Source of the DNA: Streptomyces sp. RB17
GTDB lineage: Bacteria > Actinomycetota > Actinomycetes > Streptomycetales > Streptomycetaceae
NCBI RefSeq assembly: GCF_009604455.1
Contig: NZ_WEGL01000002.1
Span: forward strand, 124,001 to 188,000
Length of the DNA stretch: 64,000 nt
Direction of reading: 5' to 3'
Shown here: one piece after another, positions 27,472 to 35,440 of the stretch
Layout: each line of letters starts with the position of its first letter
How positions within the stretch are numbered: the stretch's first letter is position 1
The notes under the pieces: generated by a model
What the model was told of the DNA's origin: nothing
Seen by the model: the letters and a program-made list of their open reading frames with translations, nothing else
The model's database searches: none
Position numbers and translations under genes: made by a program

Positions 27472-28962
27472 TCAGTGCGCGTCGTGGATGTCGTTCGTCG
27501 CCTCGATCCTCTTCCACGACTTCGGCTGTGTGACGGTCCCGCCCGTCTTGACCAGTGCGCGCGCCGCGGGCGCCGCCGGCTTCGACGGCTGGAACAGCCA
27601 GGTGTCGAACAGCGCCGCGAGGGGCTTGCCGGACACCTGCTCGGCGTACTTCTGGAAGTCGGCCACCGAGGCGTTGCCGTACGCGTGTTCCTGCGGCCAG
27701 CCCTTCAGGATGCGGAAGAACGCGTCGTCACCGATCTCGTTGCGCAGCGCCTGGACGGCGAGCGCCCCGCGGTCGTACACGGCGATGTCGAACTGGTCGT
27801 CCGGGCCCGGGTCGCCGGGCTCGACCGTCCAGAACGCGTCGTCGGCCGGGTGGGAGGCGTACACGTAGTCGGCGAGTTCCTGCGTGGTGCCCTCGCCCTC
27901 GTGCTCCGACCACAGCCACTGCGCGTACCGGGCGAAGCCCTCGTTGATCCAGATGTCCTTCCAGCCCTTCAGCGACACGTCGTCGCCGTACCACTGGTGG
28001 GCCAGTTCGTGCACGACCACCGAGGTGTTGGAGCCGTTCGCGAACTGCTTCGGGCTGTAGTAGACGCGCGTCTGGGTCTCCAGCGCGTACCCGGTGGTGG
28101 TGTTCGGGACATAACCGCCCGCGGTGCTGAACGGATACGGCCCGAAGTAGCCGCTCAGCCAGTCCACGATCTCCCCGGTGCGCTCCACGCTCGCCCGCGC
28201 GGCCCCGTCGTTGTCGCCGAGGTCCTTGCTGTAGGCGTTGATGACCGGCACCCCGCCGTCGGAGGTGCTGGTCGTGATGTCGAACTTGCCGATGGCGAGG
28301 GTGGCCAGATAGGTCGCCTGCGGCTTGTTCTGCCGCCAGGAGTAGCGGGTCCAGCCCAGCTTCGAACTGCTCGACTGCAGCGTGCCGTTGGAGATGGCCT
28401 GGGTGCCGTCCGGCACGGCCACCGACACGTCGTAGGTGGCCTTGTCGCTCGGGTGGTCGTTGCTCGGGAACCACCACCAGGCGGCCTCGGGCTCGTCGGC
28501 CGCGATCGCGCCGTCGGGGGTACGGTGCCAGGTGTTGAAGCCGTAGGCGCTCTTCGTCGACGGCACCCCGCTGTAGCGGACGACCACCGTGATCGGCGTG
28601 CCCTTGGCCAGCGGCGTCTTCGGCGTGATCACCAGCTCGTGCTGCCCGGAGGTGGTGAAGGCGGCCTTCGCGCCGTTGACCCGCACCTCGCTCACGTCCA
28701 GCAGGAAGTCCAGGTCGAAACTGGACAGGTCCTGCGTGGTCCTCGCCAGGATCGTCGCCGTGCCCTGCAACTCGTCCGTCGTCGGCTGGTACTGCAGCCT
28801 GAGGTCGTAGTGCGAGACGTCGTAGCCGCCGTTGCCGTAGTACGGGTAGTAGGGGTCGCCGATGCCCGGCGCGCCGGGGGAGTAGCTCGCGGCCGATGCC
28901 GGGATCGCCAGCAGGAGGGAGGCCGCCGCCAGTGCGCCCGGCGCGATGATTCTGCGGTGCAC
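27472..28962 (-). CDS. Secreted M1-family zinc metallopeptidase
   Basis: A 496-residue exported aminopeptidase-like gluzincin. The signal peptide (HRRIIAPGALAAASLLLAIP, cleavage near ASA) leads to the N-terminal beta domain of M1 enzymes. The catalytic domain has the zinc motif HELAHQWYGDD (two His) with the third ligand Glu in INEGFARY, 18 residues downstream as expected. The substrate-binding GAMEN exopeptidase motif is not obvious; at that place it reads GYALETQTR. The C-terminal helical domain of large M1 members is absent, so this is the short bacterial form. GTG 28962 with GGAG 5 bases upstream is chosen. It is divergent from the X-Pro peptidase gene. Confidence 0.9.
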   Translation of the reverse strand: MHRRIIAPGALAAASLLLAIPASAASYSPGAPGIGDPYYPYYGNGGYDVSHYDLRLQYQPTTDELQGTATILARTTQDLSSFDLDFLLDVSEVRVNGAKAAFTTSGQHELVITPKTPLAKGTPITVVVRYSGVPSTKSAYGFNTWHRTPDGAIAADEPEAAWWWFPSNDHPSDKATYDVSVAVPDGTQAISNGTLQSSSSKLGWTRYSWRQNKPQATYLATLAIGKFDITTSTSDGGVPVINAYSKDLGDNDGAARASVERTGEIVDWLSGYFGPYPFSTAGGYVPNTTTGYALETQTRVYYSPKQFANGSNTSVVVHELAHQWYGDDVSLKGWKDIWINEGFARYAQWLWSEHEGEGTTQELADYVYASHPADDAFWTVEPGDPGPDDQFDIAVYDRGALAVQALRNEIGDDAFFRILKGWPQEHAYGNASVADFQKYAEQVSGKPLAALFDTWLFQPSKPAAPAARALVKTGGTVTQPKSWKRIEATNDIHDAH

Positions 28963-29161
28963 GTCAGCTCCAAGTCGTCGGGACTGCATGTCCGTTGGGA
29001 AAGTCCGTTCGGGGAACTCTGTACGGAGCCTATTCAGTCCCTGTGGCCCCCGGCCTGTCCATGGCCCCTGCTGTCACACGATCGCCATTCGGCCGTCACG
29101 AGCCCACGGATCGCCGTAAACCCGTCTTCTGTACGGGAGTTCACCGGAGTACCGTCCGCGC

Positions 29162-31135
29162 ATGCCGATACGCACCCTCATACGCACGCGCTTCACGATC
29201 TGGAGAGCGCTCGCGACCGCGGTCGCCGCCATCCTGACGGCCGCCCTCCTCACCCCGTCCGCCGCACAGGCCGCCGCCGGAGGCGGCCGGACCCCGCTCG
29301 AGAGCCGGCCCGTCTACTCCTACGCCCACGCCGTCCGCGAGTCCGTGTGGGTGGACACGGGGCTCGACGAGGACGGCGACGGCCACACCGACCGGGTCGC
29401 CGCCGACATCGTCCGGCCCGCCGAACCCGCCCGGCAGGGCCGCAAGGTGCCCGTCATCATGGACGCCAGCCCCTACTACTCCTGCTGCGGACGCGGCAAC
29501 GAGAGCCAGGTCAAGACGTACGACCCGCAGGGTCACGTCGTCCAGATGCCGCTGTTCTACGACAACTACTTCGTGCCCCGGGGCTACGCGTTCGTCGGCG
29601 TCGACCTCGCCGGCACCAATCGCTCCGACGGCTGCGTCGACGTCGGCGGCCGCTCCGACATCCAGTCCGCGAAGGCCGTCGTCGACTGGCTGAACGGCCG
29701 CGCCACGGCGTACACGAGCCGGACCGGAACGAAGACCGTCACAGCCACCTGGACCAACGGCCGGACGGGCATGATCGGCAAGAGCTGGGACGGCACGATC
29801 GCCAACGGCGTCGCCGCCACCGGCGTCAAGGGCCTGCGGACCATCGTCCCGATCAGCGCCATCTCCTCCTGGTACGACTACTACTTCGCGCAGGGCGCCC
29901 CGCTCTACGACGGCGGCCCCGACGAACTGGCCGGTTACGTCGAGAGCGACGCGGCGCACGCCCACTGCGCGGCCGTACACAAGAAGCTCGCCGACGGCAG
30001 CCCGCGCAGCGGCGACTGGACCCCGCTGTGGACCGAGCGGGACTACGTCAAGGACGTGGCCAAGGTGCGCGCCAGCGTGTTCCTGGTGCACGGCATGCAG
30101 GACCTCAACGTGCGTACCAAGCACTTCGGGCAGTGGTGGGACGCGCTGGCCCGGCACGGTGTGCACCGCAAGATCTGGCTGTCCCAGACCGGGCACGTCG
30201 ACCCCTTCGACTACCGGCGCGGCGCCTGGGTGGACACCCTGCACCGCTGGTTCGACCATGAACTCCTCGGCTACGGCAACGGCATCGACCGCGAGCCGAT
30301 GGCCGACATCGAGCGCCACCCCGACCAGTGGGTCACCTCCCGCGTCTGGCCGCCGCAGACCACCCGTACCACCGTTGTGCACCCGGCTCCCGGCACCGAG
30401 GCGGGCGTCGGCACGCTCGGCCTGCGCCCGGCCACCGGGAGCGAGACCTTCACCGACGACCCGAAGCTGAGCGAGACCGACTGGGCGGCCCACCTCGCCA
30501 CGCCGACCCCGGAGAAGGCGGGCTTCCTGACCGCGCCGCTCAGCCACGACCTGCGCCTGTCCGGCTCGTCCACGGTGACGGTGACCGCCACACCGACCAC
30601 CGCCTCGGCCCACCTGTCCGCCGTCCTGGTCGACCTGGGCCCGGACACCATCCGCGACTACGCCGACGCCGCCGAGGGCATCACCACCCTCGGCGACCGC
30701 ACCTGCTGGGGCGAGAGCACGGCCGGGGACAGCGCCTGCTTCAAGGAGACCGCGGCCAGGACGGCCAAGGTCGACTACACCGTGTTCAGCCGCGGCTGGG
30801 CCGACCTCGGCCACTACGCCTCGCTCGGCAAGGGCGTGCCGCTCGTTCCGGGCAAGGCGTACACGATGACTCTGCGTCTGGCGGCGACCGACCACGTCGT
30901 CCCCAAGGGGCACCGGCTGGCGCTGATCATCGCGGGCACGGACAAGGATCTGATCGACCCACCGGCCACGAAACCGACGCTGACGGTCTCGCTGTCGGGT
31001 ACGACGGCCGACCTTCCGCTGGTCGGCGGGGCGTCCGCGTTCGACCGTGCCACGTCCGGCAGCACGGCGACGGCGCCCGCGCCGGGCACGCTGGAGGGAG
31101 TCGGCGCACCCCGCGCGGGCCGGCACATCCCGTAG
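29162..31135 (+). CDS. Secreted Xaa-Pro dipeptidyl-peptidase (CocE/NonD family)
   Basis: A 657-residue exported serine hydrolase. The signal peptide covers about 1-38 (RTRFTIWRALATAVAAILTA, AQA cleavage). The alpha/beta-hydrolase domain contains the nucleophile elbow GKSWDGT with Ser, the acid in HGMQDLNVRT, and His in SQTGHVDP. A C-terminal galactose-binding-like beta-jellyroll (from about 420) ends the protein. This architecture is X-Pro dipeptidyl-peptidase (S15), releasing X-Pro from peptides. Together with the divergent M1 peptidase it makes an extracellular protein-degrading pair. Confidence 0.93.
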   Translation: MPIRTLIRTRFTIWRALATAVAAILTAALLTPSAAQAAAGGGRTPLESRPVYSYAHAVRESVWVDTGLDEDGDGHTDRVAADIVRPAEPARQGRKVPVIMDASPYYSCCGRGNESQVKTYDPQGHVVQMPLFYDNYFVPRGYAFVGVDLAGTNRSDGCVDVGGRSDIQSAKAVVDWLNGRATAYTSRTGTKTVTATWTNGRTGMIGKSWDGTIANGVAATGVKGLRTIVPISAISSWYDYYFAQGAPLYDGGPDELAGYVESDAAHAHCAAVHKKLADGSPRSGDWTPLWTERDYVKDVAKVRASVFLVHGMQDLNVRTKHFGQWWDALARHGVHRKIWLSQTGHVDPFDYRRGAWVDTLHRWFDHELLGYGNGIDREPMADIERHPDQWVTSRVWPPQTTRTTVVHPAPGTEAGVGTLGLRPATGSETFTDDPKLSETDWAAHLATPTPEKAGFLTAPLSHDLRLSGSSTVTVTATPTTASAHLSAVLVDLGPDTIRDYADAAEGITTLGDRTCWGESTAGDSACFKETAARTAKVDYTVFSRGWADLGHYASLGKGVPLVPGKAYTMTLRLAATDHVVPKGHRLALIIAGTDKDLIDPPATKPTLTVSLSGTTADLPLVGGASAFDRATSGSTATAPAPGTLEGVGAPRAGRHIP

Positions 31136-31320
31136 AACTGACGGGGGCGGCCTGGGGTACCTGACCGTTGCCGGGTGGGGGTCCGTCGTGGCTCGTCGCG
31201 CCCACGCGGCGGAGCCACACATCGAACGCAGCCCGCGCCCCTGAGGGAGCCGCAGTGCCGTCGGCCTCGAGGGCCGCCGGCGCTGCGCCCACCGGTGCCC
31301 GGTCGCCGCGAGGGCCCCCT

Positions 31321-32259
31321 TCAGGCGGCGGGGAGCGCCAACCCCGCCGCCTGCCGTGCGCACCCCCACGCCACCGTGATCCCGGCCCCGCCGTGGCCGT
31401 AGTTGTGCACCAGCAGGCGTCCGTCCGGCAGCGGCTGACGTTCCAGTCGTACCGCGTCGCGGGCCGGCCGCAGCCCCACCCGGTGGTCCCGTACCCGTGC
31501 CTGTGCGATCTCCGGTCGGACCGCCGCGCACCGCGCCACGATCGCCGCGGCGGTGGCCGGGTTCGGCTCCTGGGACCAGTCGTCCTCCTCCGCCGTACCG
31601 CCGAGCAGCAGACCGCCCGGCTGCGGGATGAAGTACGTGGAGGCGTCGGAGGAGTGGTCGACGGAGGTGAACCAGGTCGTGATCCCCGGGTTCTCCACGA
31701 CCACCAGCTGCCCGCGCACCGGACGTACCGCCGGGTCCGGCACCAGCGAACGCGCGCCCAGACCCGTGCAGTTGACGACGACCGGCGCCGGCACCGCGGC
31801 GAGGTCCGTCACCTCGCGCGTTTCCACCACGCCTCCCGCCTTCGCGAGCCGGTCCAGCAGCCACGCCAGATGCACCGGCATGTCGATCACCGGCAGCCGC
31901 GCCGCAAGACCGTCGGCCACCGCGCGCAGCCCCGGCACCCGCCCCGCCCAGGTGCCCAGGTCGTCCAGCCGGGTCCCCCGGTGTACGCCGTCGACCAGGC
32001 GTACGCCCGTCTCGTCCGGCCGGTCCGCCAACTCCTCGTACACGGCGAGGGACGCGAGCGCCCAGGCACCGACGAGCGGTTCGGGTTCGATGCGGTACGG
32101 CCACCACAGGCCGCCCGCGACCGCCGAGGTCGTACGCTCGGCGGGCTCCCGCGCCCACACCCGTACCCGGCGGCCGGACTCCGCCAGGACCACGGCCGTC
32201 GTCAGTCCGGCGACCCCGCTCCCGACCACGATCACTTCGTCACTCGGCTCGCTGTCCAC
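31321..32259 (-). CDS. FAD-dependent oxidoreductase, D-amino-acid oxidase family
   Basis: A 312-residue flavoenzyme. It has the N-terminal dinucleotide-binding motif VIVVGSGVAGLTTAVVLAE, then TTSAVAGGLWWPYR, a DAO-like segment, VVVNCTGLGARSL before the second Gly motif, and the C-terminal GHGGAGITVAWGCA for FAD. Length and motifs fit D-amino-acid oxidases or D-aspartate oxidases, oxidising D-amino acids to keto acids with H2O2. GTG 32259 is preferred; the frame is open further upstream without an SD. Divergent from an unknown gene at 32337. Confidence 0.88.
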   Translation of the reverse strand: MDSEPSDEVIVVGSGVAGLTTAVVLAESGRRVRVWAREPAERTTSAVAGGLWWPYRIEPEPLVGAWALASLAVYEELADRPDETGVRLVDGVHRGTRLDDLGTWAGRVPGLRAVADGLAARLPVIDMPVHLAWLLDRLAKAGGVVETREVTDLAAVPAPVVVNCTGLGARSLVPDPAVRPVRGQLVVVENPGITTWFTSVDHSSDASTYFIPQPGGLLLGGTAEEDDWSQEPNPATAAAIVARCAAVRPEIAQARVRDHRVGLRPARDAVRLERQPLPDGRLLVHNYGHGGAGITVAWGCARQAAGLALPAA

Positions 32260-32336
32260 GCCAGGACGATAGGCCCTGTCCGGACGACTCTGACATGCCG
32301 CGCTCACATCCGTGCCGGTGTGGGGATACTCACAGC

Positions 32337-33368
32337 ATGTCTGCCGCATACGCGACCTTCGACCTGGCACCGGCGATCCGCGCCGGCGGTGTGCTCGCCG
32401 ACGGCGGCTACCAGGTCCACCGCGACTTCGTGGACTTCGTCGTGGACGGCCGTCCGCTGCTGTTCCGGCTGTCCGACCTCGACGCCGTCTCCCCGCTCGC
32501 CTCGGACATCCCGCCCGCCATCTTCACCGCGCAGGTGCGCGCACTGCTCCTGGAGGCCGAACCCCCGCTCCCCGACGGCAGGTTCGTCATCTACGGCTGC
32601 CCCGAGTGCGCGGACCTGGCCTGCGGGGCGGTCACCGCCGTCATCGAACGCGACGGCGAGGACTACATCTGGCGGGACTTCGCCTGGCAGACGGACGAGC
32701 ACGCCGACCTGGAGCTGAACGGCTACCACGGCATAGGGCCGTTCCGGTTCAAGGGCGCCGAGTACCGCGCGGCACTCGGGGCCCTGATGGAAAGCTCCGC
32801 CGCGCCCCGCCGCCGGGTGCTGCTGATCGGAGCCCGGGTCGCGGTCCTCGCCAAGCTGGCCGCCGCGCTGCGCGCCATCGGGATCGGCGCCGACATCACC
32901 CAGGACGCCCGGGCCGTTCCCGCCGAGGAACTGCGCGGTTACGGAGCGGTCGCCTTCGGCCGCGCGGTCGGGGAGGCCGAACGAGCCGCCGTACTGGAGG
33001 CCTTCGAGCGCGCCGGCGTCGACATCGCCCGGGTGGACGGCCTGGCCCCGATCGTGCCGCTGCTCGTCGCCCAGATCGAGCACGCCCTCGACCGCAGCCC
33101 GCTCCCACAGCGCCGGCTCGTGGGGCTGGCCGTCGCCGGCAGCACCGCCGACGTCGAGGTGACCTCGGCCTGCCGGGTGCGGATCAGCGCCTACCGGCTC
33201 GACCGGCTCTACCGCACCCACACCCGCGAGGTGTTCGACGGCATCCTGGAGCCCGGCCGGCACCGCGTCCCGCTGGACCCGAAGGCGGTCAAGGGCGAGG
33301 CTTACGTCGTCGCCCGCACGACGGGCGGCGTACTCGCGGCGCCGGTCACCGACGGGGGGCGGGGCTGA
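32337..33368 (+). CDS. Conserved actinobacterial protein of unknown function (oxidoreductase-like)
   Basis: A 343-residue protein not assigned to a characterised family. The first half (to about 160) contains VHRDFVDFVVDGRPLLFRL and a CPECADLAC motif with three cysteines. This is followed by VTAVIERDGEDYIWRDFAWQ, a pattern seen in many uncharacterised Streptomyces proteins. The second half starts with a Rossmann-like VLLIGARVAVLAKLAAALRA segment and ends in a beta-rich region. There is no signal peptide. Annotated homologues are often called oxidoreductase; I see no clear cofactor motif. ATG 32337 is chosen because the upstream 14 codons have no SD. Confidence 0.7.
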   Translation: MSAAYATFDLAPAIRAGGVLADGGYQVHRDFVDFVVDGRPLLFRLSDLDAVSPLASDIPPAIFTAQVRALLLEAEPPLPDGRFVIYGCPECADLACGAVTAVIERDGEDYIWRDFAWQTDEHADLELNGYHGIGPFRFKGAEYRAALGALMESSAAPRRRVLLIGARVAVLAKLAAALRAIGIGADITQDARAVPAEELRGYGAVAFGRAVGEAERAAVLEAFERAGVDIARVDGLAPIVPLLVAQIEHALDRSPLPQRRLVGLAVAGSTADVEVTSACRVRISAYRLDRLYRTHTREVFDGILEPGRHRVPLDPKAVKGEAYVVARTTGGVLAAPVTDGGRG

Positions 33369-33398
33369 GGCGCGGGGGCGGGGCTGAGGCGCGGGGGT
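33361..33398. repeat. 19-bp tandem duplication between genes
   Basis: GGGGCTGAGGCGCGGGGGC at 33361-33379 is repeated directly at 33380-33397. The first copy overlaps the stop codon of the preceding gene. Confidence 0.8.
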
Positions 33399-33597
33399 GT
33401 GCCACCCGCGAGCGCCGGGGGGAGATGTCCGGAGCACCCCACCGGGAGTCCAGGGAGCCGAGATGCCCCAGCGGCCCACCGGGAAACGGAGGCTCTGGCG
33501 CGTGGGGCCCCCGGGAACCGACGCTGCGGCGCGGGGCGCGAGCCACCCGGAAACCGGGCTGAGGTGCGGCGGCGGGCCCGTTAGGATCGGCGTTCTG

Positions 33598-35238
33598 ATG
33601 ACTGCCACCCTCGTCGCCAAGAACCTCGCCGCCGGGCACGGCGACCGTTCCCTCTTCTCCGGGCTGGACCTCGTCGTCGCGCCCGGCGACGTGATCGGTC
33701 TCGTCGGTGCCAACGGCGCGGGCAAGTCCACCCTGCTGAAGCTGCTCGCCGGACTCACCCCGCCCGAACAGGGCGAGCTGCGGCTGTCCCCGCCGGCCGC
33801 GACCGTCGGTCATCTGCCGCAGGAGCCGGAACGCAGGCCGGGGGAGACCGTCCGGGAGTTCCTGGCCCGACGTACCGGTGTCGCCGAGGCCCAGCGCGTC
33901 ATGGACGAGGCCACGCAGGCCCTCGTGGACGGGTCGCCCGGCGCCGACGACGCCTACGCGACCGCACTCGAGCGCTGGCTCGGCCTCGGCGGCGCCGATC
34001 TGGAGGAGCGGGCGGAGGAGGTCGCCGACTCGCTCGGCCTCGCCGTGGACCTGGACCAGCCGATGACCGCGCTGTCCGGCGGCCAGGCGGCCCGCGCCGG
34101 GCTCGCCTCGCTCCTGCTGTCCCGCTACGACGTCTTCCTGCTGGACGAGCCCACCAACGACCTCGATCTCGACGGCCTGGAGCGCCTGGAACGCTTCGTC
34201 ACCGGCCTGCGCGCCGGCACGGTCGTCGTCAGCCACGACCGCGAGTTCCTCATCCGCACGGTCACCAAGGTCCTCGAACTCGACCTGGCCCAGCAGCAGA
34301 TCAACCTCTACGGCGGCGGCTACGAGGCCTACCTGGAGGAACGCGAGGTCGCGCGCCGGCACGCGCGCGAGGACTACGAGGAGTTCGCAGACAAGAAGGC
34401 CGCCCTCCACGACCGCGCGCAGACGCAGCGGTCCTGGATGGACAAGGGTGTGAAGAACGCCCGGCGCAAGGCCGGCAACGACAACGACAAGATCGGCCGC
34501 AAGTTCCGCAGCGAGGCCAGCGAGAAGCAGGCGGCCAAGGCGCGGCAGACCCAGCGCATGATCGAGCGCCTCGAGGTGGTCGAGGAGCCGCGCAAGGAGT
34601 GGGAGCTGCGCATGGAGATCGCCGCCGGCCCGCGCTCCGGCGCGGTCGTGGCGACGCTTCGGGACGCCGAGGTCCGGCGCGGCGACTTCACCTTCGGTCC
34701 GGTGTCCCTGCAGATCGACTGGGCGGACCGGGTCGCGGTGACCGGGGCGAACGGCGCCGGCAAGTCCACGCTGCTGGGCGCCGTGCTCGGCCGCGTCCCG
34801 CTCGACGCGGGGCATGCGGCGCTCGGCTCGGGCGTCCTGGTCGGCGAGGTCGACCAGGCCCGCGGGCTCTTCCACGGCACCGACACCCTGCTGGACGCGT
34901 TCTGCGCGGCCGTCCCCGACACCGAGCCGGTCGAGGTCCGTACCCTGCTCGCCAAGTTCGGCCTGAAGTCCGATCACGTCCTGCGCACGGCCGCGACCCT
35001 CTCCCCGGGCGAACGCACCCGCGCCGCGCTGGCGCTGCTCCAGGGCCGCGGAGTGAACCTCCTCGTCCTGGACGAGCCGACGAACCACCTCGACCTGCCC
35101 GCCATCGAACAGCTGGAGTCCGCCCTCGACTCCTACGAGGGCACCCTGCTCCTGGTCACCCACGACCGGCGCATGCTGGACGCGGTCCGGGTGACCCGGC
35201 GGCTGGAGGTGGCGGACGGCAAGGTGACGGAGCGGTAG
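33598..35238 (+). CDS. ABC-F family ATPase, second copy
   Basis: A 546-residue soluble tandem ABC ATPase. Walker A motifs are GANGAGKST in both halves (about residues 39 and 387). Signature LSGGQ is intact in domain 1; domain 2 has LSPGERT, a common ABC-F variant. LLDEPTNDLD and LDEPTNHLD supply Walker B. The linker (about 240-330) is strongly charged (RQTQRMIERLEVVEEP) as in ABC-F factors that act on ribosomal E-site/P-site tRNA. It belongs to a different sub-family from the gene at 11244. ATG 33598 has no SD but has TAGGAT 12 bases upstream, suggesting a leaderless transcript. Confidence 0.93.
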   Translation: MTATLVAKNLAAGHGDRSLFSGLDLVVAPGDVIGLVGANGAGKSTLLKLLAGLTPPEQGELRLSPPAATVGHLPQEPERRPGETVREFLARRTGVAEAQRVMDEATQALVDGSPGADDAYATALERWLGLGGADLEERAEEVADSLGLAVDLDQPMTALSGGQAARAGLASLLLSRYDVFLLDEPTNDLDLDGLERLERFVTGLRAGTVVVSHDREFLIRTVTKVLELDLAQQQINLYGGGYEAYLEEREVARRHAREDYEEFADKKAALHDRAQTQRSWMDKGVKNARRKAGNDNDKIGRKFRSEASEKQAAKARQTQRMIERLEVVEEPRKEWELRMEIAAGPRSGAVVATLRDAEVRRGDFTFGPVSLQIDWADRVAVTGANGAGKSTLLGAVLGRVPLDAGHAALGSGVLVGEVDQARGLFHGTDTLLDAFCAAVPDTEPVEVRTLLAKFGLKSDHVLRTAATLSPGERTRAALALLQGRGVNLLVLDEPTNHLDLPAIEQLESALDSYEGTLLLVTHDRRMLDAVRVTRRLEVADGKVTER

Positions 35239-35247
35239 CGCTCCGCT

Positions 35248-35324
35248 GAGCGAGCCGCGATGCGCCGAGCGGGCCGCGATGCGCCGAGCCTGCCCCGATG
35301 CGCTGAGCGGGCCCGCGATGCGCC
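35248..35324. repeat. Four 19-bp tandem repeats after the second ABC-F gene
   Basis: Four diverged direct copies of GAGCGGGCCGCGATGCGCC in the 3' region, at 35248, 35267, 35286 and 35305. The last has one added base. They are non-coding and separate the ABC-F stop from the tandem hairpins at 35366. Confidence 0.8.
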
Positions 35325-35365
35325 GTCGTTCGTCTGCGGCGTCGTCGGGGCTGGTCGCGCAGTTC

Positions 35366-35415
35366 CAGCGCCCCTTCGGGGCGCTGGGCACCCTCCGCTG
35401 TGGAGGGTGCCCTTT
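35366..35415. terminator. Tandem hairpin terminator, ABC-F/tex convergent region
   Basis: Two adjacent perfect stems. CAGCGCCCC-ttc-GGGGCGCTG (35366-35386) is followed directly by GGGCACCCTCC-gctgt-GGAGGGTGCCC (35386-35412) and TTT. The first, with the preceding GGTCGCGCAGTTCC, belongs to an intergenic repeat common in Streptomyces. It lies between convergent genes and can serve both. Confidence 0.85.
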
Positions 35416-35440
35416 CAGCCGACCGGGAAGCCCCGCAGGG

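Noticed and set aside
26527..30261. 1244-codon open frame on the plus strand
   Set aside because: Runs out of frame through PfkB, antisense through the M1 peptidase, then out of frame into the X-Pro peptidase. No domain.
29141..32158. 1005-codon open frame on the minus strand
   Set aside because: Covers the complement of the X-Pro peptidase gene and spans the gap to the oxidase gene. Composition is Gly/Arg/Val-rich with no recognisable domain.
32259..32370. N-terminal extension of the D-amino-acid oxidase-like protein
   Set aside because: The extra 37 codons lack an SD and a hydrophobic or conserved character. The FAD motif starts within 10 residues of GTG 32259.
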